The position numbers were made by a program, and so were the translations under genes. This document shows, piece by piece, positions 1 through 7,093 of a stretch of DNA of 10,189 nt (position 1 is the first letter of the stretch; each line of letters begins with the position of its first letter). Origin of the DNA: Halothiobacillaceae bacterium (GTDB lineage Bacteria; Pseudomonadota; Gammaproteobacteria; Halothiobacillales; Halothiobacillaceae); NCBI GenBank assembly GCA_011380105.1, contig DRZW01000001.1, positions 1 to 10,189 of the forward strand. Direction: 5' to 3'. Under the pieces are notes generated by a model. It ran no database searches and was not told the DNA's origin. It worked only from the letters and a program-made list of their open reading frames with translations.

Positions 1-297
1 CAGCCAGCCTTGGTGCGCCAATATGATCGCTTATTTAAAGAGCCGGCTCCCGGTGGCCGCCGTGATGGTGATGACCCGGAAATCAAGCGAGATTTCTTAG
101 ATGACCTCAACCCGGATTCCATTCATACGTTAAACGCTTACGTCGAACCGGATGCGGCCAATGCCGGGGTTGAAACGGTGTTTCAATTTGAACGTCACGG
201 CTATTTTGTCACCGACAGTCAAGAGCATAAGCCTGGTCAGGCGGTGTTTAACCGCACGGTTACGCTACGCGACTCGTGGGCGAAAAAGAAACAATAA
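1..297 (+). CDS. glnS: Glutaminyl-tRNA synthetase, C-terminal end (partial at 5' side)
   Basis: This is the last 98 codons of a gene that begins before the window; the frame is open from base 1 to TAA at 295-297. GlnRS is a cytoplasmic class I synthetase that charges tRNA-Gln with glutamine. What is visible is the C-terminal anticodon-binding beta-barrel region, with the hallmarks YDRLF near its start, FLDDLNPDS in the middle, VFQFERHGYF, and the family ending FNRTVTLRDSWAK. Codons TTG at 10 and GTG at 13 could be mistaken for starts, but homology continues upstream (QPALVRQYDRLF), so they are internal. The gene converges on the exonuclease gene, with only 5 bp between the two stop codons. 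Identification rests on recognising the conserved GlnRS tail and is firm. Confidence 0.95.
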   Translation, partial: QPALVRQYDRLFKEPAPGGRRDGDDPEIKRDFLDDLNPDSIHTLNAYVEPDAANAGVETVFQFERHGYFVTDSQEHKPGQAVFNRTVTLRDSWAKKKQ

Positions 298-319
298 CCC
301 AGCTAAAACCAGACTGGGT
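280..319 (-). terminator. Possible terminator of the exonuclease operon (minus strand)
   Basis: ACCCAG (297-302) pairs with CTGGGT (314-319) across an 11-nt loop. Read on the minus strand, the hairpin is followed by a T-rich run (296 down to 283, TATTGTTTCTTTTT). The hairpin contains the stop codon of the minus-strand exonuclease gene. The stem is short and the loop large, so this is a weak call. On the plus strand there is no T-tract, so it does not obviously serve glnS. Confidence 0.3.
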
Positions 320-1022
320 GCAAAAGCGCGCTGATACAAACAGGCTTTTTGGGGGAATGGTGCTGGGCGATGGCGCAGAACAATTCAGCGGTGGCCAGCG
401 CGTCAATCAGTGCGTGATGCGCTTTATATCGAGGCAAGCCATAGGCCTGGCGTAAGGTGTCTAACCGCATTGCGCCGGTCTGATAGGGCCGCTGGAGCCG
501 ATCTAGCCGTCGTTTCGCTAAATGCATGGTATCAATCACCGGCAACACCAGCTTACCCGGCCAGAGTGAATTGACGGCTTGCTTTAAAAAAGCCAACTCA
601 AAGCGGGCATTATGGGCTACCAGAATGCGCCCCTGTAACGCCTCGAAAAGCGCGGTTAAGGCCTGCTCTAATGACACCCCTTGAACTGCCTGGTCATCGG
701 TAATTTCATGAATAACCACACTGGCTTCAGTCAGTGGCTGCTCTGGGGCTACCAGGCAATGATGGCGCTGGTCGAGTAAAATCTGATCACCCCGGCAAAC
801 AACCCAGCCCACGCTTAGAATCTTATCAGTACGCGGATTCAAGCCGGTGGTTTCAAAATCCAGCACCAGATATTCTGCTTGCAACCAAGATTGACGCAAA
901 TCAGGCCACGTGGCTGCTAATAAGGCAGTGCGCGGGTTAAACTCGGTTATGTTGCAGCGCGCGCGGTAGAGTTGACGGTTAAGCCACCAGAGATAACCGC
1001 GCTGGATCAAGCTTGTGCTCAT
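303..1022 (-). CDS. DnaQ-like 3'-5' exonuclease (DEDDh family)
   Basis: The 239-aa product belongs to the DEDDh exonuclease superfamily (DNA polymerase III epsilon-like), which uses two metal ions to remove nucleotides from 3' ends. ExoI motif DFETTG lies at residues 55-60 (D55, E57), the ExoII region AHNARFELAFL at 136-146, and the ExoIII region HHALIDALATAEL at 202-214 (H202, D207). At ExoII, where DnaQ has Asp, this protein has Glu142. The first 50 residues are an extension rich in Trp and Arg that I do not recognise. ATG at 1022 follows the upstream stop by 8 bp, so it is translated with the DUF294 gene. A stand-alone exonuclease next to a CBS/DUF294 protein is a recurrent pair in gammaproteobacteria. 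It is probably not the replicative epsilon subunit; its substrate (DNA, RNA or nucleotide) is unknown. Confidence 0.88.
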   Translation of the reverse strand: MSTSLIQRGYLWWLNRQLYRARCNITEFNPRTALLAATWPDLRQSWLQAEYLVLDFETTGLNPRTDKILSVGWVVCRGDQILLDQRHHCLVAPEQPLTEASVVIHEITDDQAVQGVSLEQALTALFEALQGRILVAHNARFELAFLKQAVNSLWPGKLVLPVIDTMHLAKRRLDRLQRPYQTGAMRLDTLRQAYGLPRYKAHHALIDALATAELFCAIAQHHSPKKPVCISALLHPVWF

Positions 1023-1030
1023 AAATCACC

Positions 1031-2884
1031 CTAAAAACGGCCTTCGGCCTGTGCACGCAGCCACTGCTGGTGATCGGAAACCACCCGAAACGCATCGCGT
1101 AAATGGTTCTGTTCGAGCCTGGATAATGCGCTCACCGGTATCTGGTTATCCAGTGGCTTATGCGCCAGACTTTGCTCGCTTTGATGGCGGTTGCGCAACA
1201 TATAAAACAGCCGCCAGGCATCAATTAACTCTGCGGCAGATTTAGCCGAAAGCCATTCTGTTTCCCCAGCCTTCTGTAAGCGGTTGATGGTGTTGAGCTC
1301 GCTTAAACCCGCTTTTAAGGCATAAATCCGGGCAATATCGACAATAGGAAGCAAACCGGCGTGTTTTAAATCCAGTCCATGAGCTCGGCTTTCAGAATCG
1401 AGCACCAGCTTGTGCCGAAAAAAACCCAATGGCAGACGATGCTGCAAAGCATTATCGATCAGTTTATGCAGGAAGATTTCGTTTTTCTGCACCTGTGGGC
1501 GGACTTTTTTCCAAATGGTATCGAGCAAAACCGCCTGACCCGACACCACTCGCATATCGAAAAAATGACCAGCCAGCATCAATGACTTGGATTCCGGGGT
1601 GGTCAACCACTCGTTAAACTGATGCTGCCATTGGGTGATGGTTTGCTGCCATTGGCGGTTGGTCGCCATCATTTCACCGGGGCAATGTTTTAAACCCGCC
1701 CGCGCCAACCCGTCAGCGACAAAGCCGGTGGCCTGTAGAAACCACTTCTGGTGCAACCTTGGCACAAAATCATCATCGAGAATCAGGGCGTTATCCTGAT
1801 CAGTATGCGGGGTTTGCTCGCGGCGTGCCTGACTGCCCATTACCACCCAGGCATATCGCACCGGTGCCGGGCCGAATTCATGCTCAGCGAGTATCCACAA
1901 ACGTCTTGCCAAGGCATCGGTAACCGTCACGACCGCTTCACCAAGCACTTCGCTATCTGCGCCCATCTGCACCAGTTGCACTTGCAGATCGGCCAATTTC
2001 TGACCGGTCTGGGCAATCTGCTCGATACTCTCGGCGGCCATGGCATCGCGCACTAAATGAACCGCATGGGTGGCATACTGGCGTAATAAATCGGAGGTGG
2101 AGACCAGCCCGAGCACATGATCTTGGGCATCAACGATGGGCAAGTGGTGAATATTCTCGCGCGAGAAGATTAGCGCTGCCTCAAAAGCGGGGGTTTCCGG
2201 GCCGGTGGTGATCAGTCGGCGCGTCATAATCTCAGCGACGGGTTTCTCTGCGCTTATGCCAGCTACCAGACAGCGCCGGCGCAGATCGCGGTCGGTAATC
2301 ATGCCCACCAAACGCTGCTGCTCGGTGAGCAACAGCGAGGAGACATTAGCTTCTGTCATTTGTGCGGCTGCCTGGCGAATGGATATATCCGGGCTGGCCA
2401 CCACCGGCTGACGACGCACCAGTTGGCTGACATTAGCGGTTAACAACCCTTGCATGGCGCGGCTGTGCTCGCGCATCGTGGTAACCGCCCGCGATAGTCG
2501 TTTATGGGCCGCATTTTCAAAATGCAGGGCAATGCTTTCAAAACGCTCAGTCAAATCATCTACAACATCGGGAGGCAGAAAATAAAACAGGCTGTCTTCG
2601 GCCAGTTCAGCCTCCAGCAGGCTGGCACTAACCTGATTGTGGTTGTAGACATCCGCTTCAGCGAGGGTGTCGGCCAGCGCTCCGCTCTGAGCATCCCGCA
2701 AAAGCAGCGCGCCACTGCGGACAATCCAAACACCATGTGACTGCGGCGGTGGAAAATCACTACCCCGCCGAAAATAACGCACCACCATCTGGTTAACCAG
2801 CGCCCGTCGCTCTGATTCGGGCAATGAGCGAAACGGCAAAACCTGGTCAATAAATTCTTCAATTTCCCACAACTCTGAAGCCAT
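1031..2884 (-). CDS. DUF294 nucleotidyltransferase-like protein with cNMP-like and CBS domains
   Basis: The 617-aa predicted cytoplasmic protein has the modular build of DUF294 proteins. Residues 1-135 form a cyclic-nucleotide-binding-like barrel. Residues 155-270 form two CBS repeats (GMITDRDL near 194-201; HHLPIVDA and LGLVSTSDLL near 246-267). Residues 315-425 form a GlnD-like nucleotidyltransferase domain with GSQARREQ at 350-357 and TDQDNAL at 361-367, where D362 and D364 are the likely metal ligands. A C-terminal DUF294_C region includes LDLKHAGLLPIVDIAR at 504-519. The fold suggests a signal-responsive nucleotidyltransferase controlled by adenine nucleotides through CBS; the target is unknown. 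The barrel lacks an obvious FGE/RxA phosphate-binding cassette, so cAMP binding is doubtful. Start ATG at 2884 has GGAAGG 9 nt upstream. It sits 17 bp after a decayed epimerase gene and 8 bp before the exonuclease. Confidence 0.9.
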   Translation of the reverse strand: MASELWEIEEFIDQVLPFRSLPESERRALVNQMVVRYFRRGSDFPPPQSHGVWIVRSGALLLRDAQSGALADTLAEADVYNHNQVSASLLEAELAEDSLFYFLPPDVVDDLTERFESIALHFENAAHKRLSRAVTTMREHSRAMQGLLTANVSQLVRRQPVVASPDISIRQAAAQMTEANVSSLLLTEQQRLVGMITDRDLRRRCLVAGISAEKPVAEIMTRRLITTGPETPAFEAALIFSRENIHHLPIVDAQDHVLGLVSTSDLLRQYATHAVHLVRDAMAAESIEQIAQTGQKLADLQVQLVQMGADSEVLGEAVVTVTDALARRLWILAEHEFGPAPVRYAWVVMGSQARREQTPHTDQDNALILDDDFVPRLHQKWFLQATGFVADGLARAGLKHCPGEMMATNRQWQQTITQWQHQFNEWLTTPESKSLMLAGHFFDMRVVSGQAVLLDTIWKKVRPQVQKNEIFLHKLIDNALQHRLPLGFFRHKLVLDSESRAHGLDLKHAGLLPIVDIARIYALKAGLSELNTINRLQKAGETEWLSAKSAAELIDAWRLFYMLRNRHQSEQSLAHKPLDNQIPVSALSRLEQNHLRDAFRVVSDHQQWLRAQAEGRF

Positions 2885-2901
2885 GCCTCTGCACCTTCCC
2901 G

Positions 2902-3710
2902 CTAAACCCGATAATAGTCGCGATACCAGTCAACCAACCGTTTCACGCCTGTTTCAATATCCATTTTCGGAGCATAACCCACCGCTTCTTGCAACGCTGT
3001 GGTATCCGCCCAGATCGCTTCAACATCACCCGGCTGCTTAGGCAGATAATTAAGCCGGGCCTATTTACCACAGGCCTGCTCGATTAACTCAATAAAACGC
3101 CTCAGCGCCACCGGATTTCTACTGGCGATATTAAATAATCGGAAAGGCGCAAACGACCGATCAAAATCAGCGCCAGTCTCGTACCAGTTCGGCGCAGGCT
3201 GGGCTGTCTGGCTTAATGCCTTCACCACACCATCGGCTATGTCATCAATATGGGTGAAATCACGGCTATGATGGCCGTGGTTGTACACATCTTACGTTTG
3301 GTGAAGATATATGGCGCCATATCAGGTCGCCACCAAGGACCGTAAACCGTAAAAAAACCTCAGACCGGTGGTGGGCAGACCATATAGCGCGCTGTAACTG
3401 TGGGCCATGAGCTCGTTGGCCTGCGGGTGATCAATCGAATGACGTACCCCTGCCTGCGCTGCCAAGTGGATTACCGCATCGAACCGCTCGCCAGCAAGCA
3501 GCGCAAACAGTTAATCGGCTGCGGTAATGTCGATTTTTGCAAAGCGAAAGCCCGGCTGATTTTTTAATGGTGCAAGCCAGGCCTGCTTTAAGCGGACATC
3601 GTAATAATCGTTGAGATTATCCACCCCAAACACCTGGATACCCTCAGTCAGCAGCCGCTGCGCCACCGCAGCGCCAATAAAGCCGGCCCACCGGTTAACA
3701 ATATTCGCAT
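2902..3710 (-). pseudogene. Decayed UDP-glucuronate 4-epimerase-type (NAD-dependent epimerase) gene
   Basis: Read on the minus strand, pieces of one short-chain-dehydrogenase-type sugar epimerase follow in order. These are MRILLTG from ATG 3710, AGFIGAAVAQRLL, GVDNLNDYYD, HLAAQAGVRHS, ANELMAHSYS, GLRFF, TVYGPWWRPDMAP, DVYNHGHHSRDFTHIDDI, and a 52-aa tail from LNYLPKQPGDVE to DWYRDYYRV. I see six lesions: a 1-base loss near 3688 in the GxxGxxG loop; an in-frame TAA at 3511-3513; loss of about 60 codons near 3415-3425, taking out the catalytic YxxxK; an extra T in a T7 run (3351-3357); a loss of about 19 bp near 3291; and an in-frame TAG at 3061-3063. Intact relatives make UDP-galacturonate for surface polysaccharides. 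No functional enzyme can come from this copy. Its end lies 17 bp before the DUF294 gene, so it was probably the first gene of that operon. Confidence 0.9.
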
Positions 3711-3840
3711 TCGCCTTATCCAAAGCGCCGTTTTAATTTAACCGTCATTATGCCTGACTCGTTTGCCAATCGGGATCGACTTTCCTCTCACTTTTAAGCA
3801 GCCAGCCCCTACTAGTGGTAGATAATTTTTTTCAACGAAG

Positions 3841-3849
3841 TTATCCACC
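3841..3849 (+). promoter_or_regulatory. DnaA-box-like site (8 of 9)
   Basis: TTATCCACC differs from the DnaA consensus TTATCCACA at the last base only. It lies about 330 bp before the nrdA start and 79 bp from a second, consensus-matching site. In E. coli, DnaA binding upstream of nrdAB ties RNR expression to the replication cycle; a similar role here is inference. A single 9-mer of this kind can occur by chance. Confidence 0.4.
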
Positions 3850-3919
3850 TGCAAACCTAGTCTTTAAGATCGGTTCCAACTGCCTAAAAGCAGGCTGTTT
3901 TAATGATTTTCCCCTCAAC

Positions 3920-3928
3920 TTATTCACA
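3920..3928 (+). promoter_or_regulatory. DnaA-box-like site (fits TTATNCACA)
   Basis: TTATTCACA fits the DnaA consensus TTATNCACA exactly. It lies 36 bp upstream of the predicted -35 of nrdA, in the same orientation as the site at 3841. The position suits a regulator of the nrdA promoter. Confidence 0.5.
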
Positions 3929-3963
3929 GATTAATCACTCGAAGCCAGCCTGATACTTTCACC

Positions 3964-3992
3964 CTGAAAAATGCAAAAACACAATATATAGT
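3964..3992 (+). promoter_or_regulatory. Predicted sigma-70 promoter of nrdAB
   Basis: CTGAAA (3964-3969, 4 of 6 to TTGACA) and TATAGT (3987-3992, 5 of 6 to TATAAT) are separated by exactly 17 bp. Transcription would begin near 3999, giving a leader of about 170 nt. The -10 lies inside a near-consensus NrdR box, which supports its being the regulated start. Confidence 0.55.
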
Positions 3993-3994
3993 TG
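3979..3994 (+). promoter_or_regulatory. NrdR box overlapping the nrdA -10
   Basis: ACACAATATATAGTTG matches the 16-bp NrdR consensus ACACWATATATWGTGT at 14 positions, failing only at the last G/T pair. NrdR is the ATP/dATP-sensing repressor of bacterial RNR operons and normally binds two boxes about three helical turns apart. The second box here is poor: only a right half-site-like CTACTGTGT (4012-4020) is visible. A box on the -10 would block RNA polymerase when dATP is high. The nrdR gene itself is not in the window. Confidence 0.7.
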
Positions 3995-4171
3995 CTATCG
4001 TTCACTCTAAGCTACTGTGTGTTGTGTTTTTTCGCTAAATCGTATTTGACTTTCGGCAAGAACTGTCCAAAATTGAAGGATATTAGGCGCATGCCAGCGC
4101 GACAGCAGCCGGCAAATGTCAGCGGCAACAAATTTCGATTCGATTACAGGTTCATTAGGTCAGGAGAAGCT

Positions 4172-7033
4172 ATGAGCAATACAGTTGCGGAACAGAGCAC
4201 AGAGCATAGTGTCAGACACGATCCGGAGCGTTCGGCAATGTCAGTCAGTGAACAGGCCGTCAGCACACCGGGGCAGATGCGCGTGATTCGTCGCAACGGT
4301 AAACTCACAGCCTTCGACCCCGCCAAGATTTCGGTGGCCATGACCAAGGCGTTTTTGGCCGTTGAAGGCGGCAGTGCGGCAGCATCTGTGCGAGTACGCG
4401 AAACTGTCGAATCGCTGACCGCAAAAATTAATCATGCACTAAGCCGGCGTATGCCCGGTGGCGGTACGATCCATATTGAAGATATCCAGGACCAGGTCGA
4501 ATTGGCGTTAATGCGCGAAGGCCACCATAAAGTCGCCCGGGCCTATGTTTTATACCGCGAACGACAAGCTCAGAAACGAGCCGCCGAAGCTCCGGCTGAA
4601 AAGCAGTCCAAGCGCCCTGAGCTTAATGTCACCTATCCGGATGGGCGGGTTGAGCCACTTAATATCGAGCGTTTGGGCGCCTTGGTTGAGGAAGCCTGTT
4701 CCGGACTAACTGGGGTTAATCCTCAGAAAGTTACCGAAGAGACTATTCGTAATTTATATGACGGTGTGGCCGAACACGAGGTTAGCGCCGCTCTGGTTAT
4801 GAGCGCGCGGACTTTAATCGAGGTCGACCCGGCTTACTCTCAAGTTGCCGCCCGCCTGCTGCTCGATTCCTTGCGCACCGAAGCACTGCGTTTTGTGCAG
4901 CACCCGATTACGGTTTGTAATCAGCGTGATATGCAGGAAATCTACCCGCAGTATTTCCATGCCTACATTAAAGCCGGCATTGAGCATGAACTACTCGACC
5001 CGACCTTGGCGCAATTTGATATTGAGCGCTTAGGCCGAGCTATCGACCATAAACGCGATCTGCAATTTACCTACTTAGGGCTGCAAACCCTGTATGACCG
5101 CTATTTCCTACACCACAACCAAACCCGCTTTGAACTGCCGCAGGCTTTCTTTATGCGGGTAGCCATGGGGCTGGCGATTAACGAAATCGACCGCGAAGAA
5201 CGCGCCATTGAGTTCTATCGTCTGCTGTCGAGCTTTGACTTTATGAGCTCAACCCCGACTTTATTTAACTCCGGCACACTGCGCCCGCAATTGTCTTCTT
5301 GCTATCTGACCACCGTACCGGATGATTTAGGTGGTATTTACAGCGCGATTCGTGACAACGCTTTGTTGTCAAAATTTGCCGGCGGCTTGGGCAATGATTG
5401 GACCCGCGTGCGGGCGCTGGGCAGTCATATCAAAGGCACCAATGGGCAATCACAAGGGGTGGTACCGTTTTTGAAGGTCGCCAACGACACCGCCGTAGCA
5501 GTTAACCAAGGTGGCAAGCGCAAAGGAGCGGTCTGTGCCTATTTAGAAACCTGGCATTTGGATATCGAAGAGTTTCTGGATCTGCGTAAAAACACCGGCG
5601 ATGATCGCCGCCGCACCCACGACATGAATACCGCCAATTGGATTCCTGATCTGTTTATGAAGCGGGTCGCGGAAGATGGTGAGTGGACATTATTCTCTCC
5701 CTCGGATACCCCGGATCTGCACGATTTATTCGGCAAGGCGTTTGAAAAAGCCTACACCGAGTATGAAGCCAAGGCCGATCGTGGTGAGATTAAAAACTTC
5801 CGTCGCATTAAAGCTGTCACCCTGTGGCGTCGTATGCTGTCGATGCTGTTTGAAACCGGCCACCCCTGGGTGACCTTTAAAGATCCGTGCAATATCCGTT
5901 ATACCAACCAGCATGCTGGTGTGGTACACAGCTCTAATCTTTGCACTGAAATCACCCTGCACACCAATGACAATGAGATCGCCGTCTGCAACTTGGGTTC
6001 GGTGAACCTGGCTCAACACGTCGATGAAAACGGCTTAGACCGCGACAAACTCGAACGCACCATCAAAACGGCCATGCGGATGCTCGATAACGTCATCGAG
6101 TACAATTATTATTCCGTACCGCAGGCGCGTAATTCCAACCTACGCCACCGTCCAGTGGGTTTGGGCATTATGGGCTTTCAGGATGCGCTCTATAAACAGC
6201 GCCTGCCCTATGCCTCCGAAGAGGCAGTCAAATTCGCCGATCAGTCCATGGAGCTAATCAGCTATTTGACCATCAACGCCTCATCAGATCTGGCCGCTGA
6301 ACGTGGGCGCTATCAAAGCTACGAAGGTTCACTCTGGAGCCGCGGCATTTTGCCGATTGATTCACTGGCACTGCTGCGCGAAGAACGTGGCGATTATCTG
6401 GATGTCAACGAGGACACCTCATTAGATTGGGACTCGCTGCGCGAGAAGATCAAAGTCCAGGGCATGCGCAATTCCAACACCATGGCGATTGCACCGACAG
6501 CGACCATCTCCAACATTTGCGGGGTCTCGCAATCCATTGAGCCGACCTTTGAGAACCTGTTTGTTAAATCCAACCTGTCGGGTGAATTTACCGTAGTCAA
6601 CCCCTATCTGGTGCGTGATCTCAAAGAACTCGATCTCTGGGATGAGGTGATGGTCAATGACCTTAAATACTTCGACGGCTCAGTTCAGCATATCGACCGA
6701 GTGCCGGAAGAAATAAAAGAGCTATATGCCACCGCCTTTGAGATTGACCCACGCTGGTTGATTGAAGCAGCTTCCCGTCGTCAGAAGTGGCTTGACCAGG
6801 CACAGTCGCTCAATCTGTACATGGCCGAACCTTCCGGGCCGAAGATCGACAACATGTACAAACTAGCTTGGGTGCGTGGCTTAAAAACCACCTACTATCT
6901 GCGGGCAGCTGCCAAAACCCGGATTGAAAAAACCACCATGAACAAACTCGATGGCAAGTTACGCGGCGTTTCTGCCGAACCACAGCAACAGGCCTGCTCG
7001 ATTGATGACCCGGAATGCGAAGCCTGTCAGTAA
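4172..7033 (+). CDS. nrdA: Ribonucleoside-diphosphate reductase, large (alpha) subunit
   Basis: This 953-aa catalytic and allosteric subunit of class I RNR reduces NDPs to dNDPs in the cytoplasm. Residues about 37-137 are a full ATP-cone (RVIRRNGKLTAFDPAKI), the overall-activity switch; about 150-240 form a second, diverged cone. In the barrel, C377 (SSCYL) and C606 (AVCNLGS) are the redox pair. N589, C591 and E593 (NLCTEI) are the active site with the thiyl Cys, PTATISN (775-781) binds substrate, and Y908-Y909 (TTYYL) carry the radical. C949 and C952 at the extreme C-terminus shuttle electrons from thioredoxin or glutaredoxin. ATG 4172 has AGGAG 5 nt upstream; an in-frame ATG at 4091 is the alternative. 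The two-cone layout resembles Pseudomonas NrdA and also accompanies class Ic partners. nrdB follows after 60 bp. Confidence 0.97.
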   Translation: MSNTVAEQSTEHSVRHDPERSAMSVSEQAVSTPGQMRVIRRNGKLTAFDPAKISVAMTKAFLAVEGGSAAASVRVRETVESLTAKINHALSRRMPGGGTIHIEDIQDQVELALMREGHHKVARAYVLYRERQAQKRAAEAPAEKQSKRPELNVTYPDGRVEPLNIERLGALVEEACSGLTGVNPQKVTEETIRNLYDGVAEHEVSAALVMSARTLIEVDPAYSQVAARLLLDSLRTEALRFVQHPITVCNQRDMQEIYPQYFHAYIKAGIEHELLDPTLAQFDIERLGRAIDHKRDLQFTYLGLQTLYDRYFLHHNQTRFELPQAFFMRVAMGLAINEIDREERAIEFYRLLSSFDFMSSTPTLFNSGTLRPQLSSCYLTTVPDDLGGIYSAIRDNALLSKFAGGLGNDWTRVRALGSHIKGTNGQSQGVVPFLKVANDTAVAVNQGGKRKGAVCAYLETWHLDIEEFLDLRKNTGDDRRRTHDMNTANWIPDLFMKRVAEDGEWTLFSPSDTPDLHDLFGKAFEKAYTEYEAKADRGEIKNFRRIKAVTLWRRMLSMLFETGHPWVTFKDPCNIRYTNQHAGVVHSSNLCTEITLHTNDNEIAVCNLGSVNLAQHVDENGLDRDKLERTIKTAMRMLDNVIEYNYYSVPQARNSNLRHRPVGLGIMGFQDALYKQRLPYASEEAVKFADQSMELISYLTINASSDLAAERGRYQSYEGSLWSRGILPIDSLALLREERGDYLDVNEDTSLDWDSLREKIKVQGMRNSNTMAIAPTATISNICGVSQSIEPTFENLFVKSNLSGEFTVVNPYLVRDLKELDLWDEVMVNDLKYFDGSVQHIDRVPEEIKELYATAFEIDPRWLIEAASRRQKWLDQAQSLNLYMAEPSGPKIDNMYKLAWVRGLKTTYYLRAAAKTRIEKTTMNKLDGKLRGVSAEPQQQACSIDDPECEACQ

Positions 7034-7049
7034 TCTTAAATACAACCCA

Positions 7050-7069
7050 GCGCGGTCATTCTGCCGCGC
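7050..7069 (+). promoter_or_regulatory. Intercistronic GC hairpin between nrdA and nrdB
   Basis: GCGCGG (7050-7055) and CCGCGC (7064-7069) form a perfect 6-bp stem with an 8-nt loop, 16 nt after the nrdA stop. There is no T-tract, so it is not a classic terminator. It could protect the 3' end of nrdA mRNA, mark a processing site, or tune the NrdA to NrdB ratio. The nrdB ribosome site (AGGAG, 7081-7085) lies outside the stem. Confidence 0.4.
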
Positions 7070-7093
7070 CCACACCAGAAAGGAGCAATCAGC

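Larger units (their letters stand above)
3711..4171. other. Control region between the epimerase relic and nrdA
   Basis: This 461-bp stretch carries no convincing gene. From left to right it holds the old upstream region of the decayed epimerase (minus strand), an AT-rich patch near 3822-3834, two DnaA-box-like 9-mers, the nrdA promoter with an overlapping NrdR box, and a leader of roughly 170 nt ending in AGGAG (4162-4166), 5 nt before the nrdA ATG. The leader is open in the nrdA frame from 3992, but that part does not resemble NrdA. Confidence 0.7.

Noticed and set aside
1015..2740. Several plus-strand frames of 60-100 codons opposite the DUF294 gene
   Set aside because: They are antisense shadows of a well-supported 617-codon gene with clear domain motifs.
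3061..3723. Two separate small genes on the minus strand (75 and 70 codons)
   Set aside because: Both are fragments of the same broken epimerase; they start at GTG and TTG inside it and end at its nonsense codons.
3885..3902. TAAAA/TTTTA inverted repeat as a terminator
   Set aside because: The stem is 5 A-T pairs around a GC-containing loop, too weak to terminate, and there is no gene just before it.
3841..3928. Replication origin
   Set aside because: There are only two DnaA-like boxes, no clear unwinding element, and no dnaA, dnaN, gidA or parAB nearby. Control of nrdA explains them better.
3992..4171. Start of nrdA at TTG 3992
   Set aside because: The TTG lies inside the -10/NrdR box, has no ribosome site, and the 60 extra residues do not resemble NrdA. 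ATG 4172 has a strong AGGAG.
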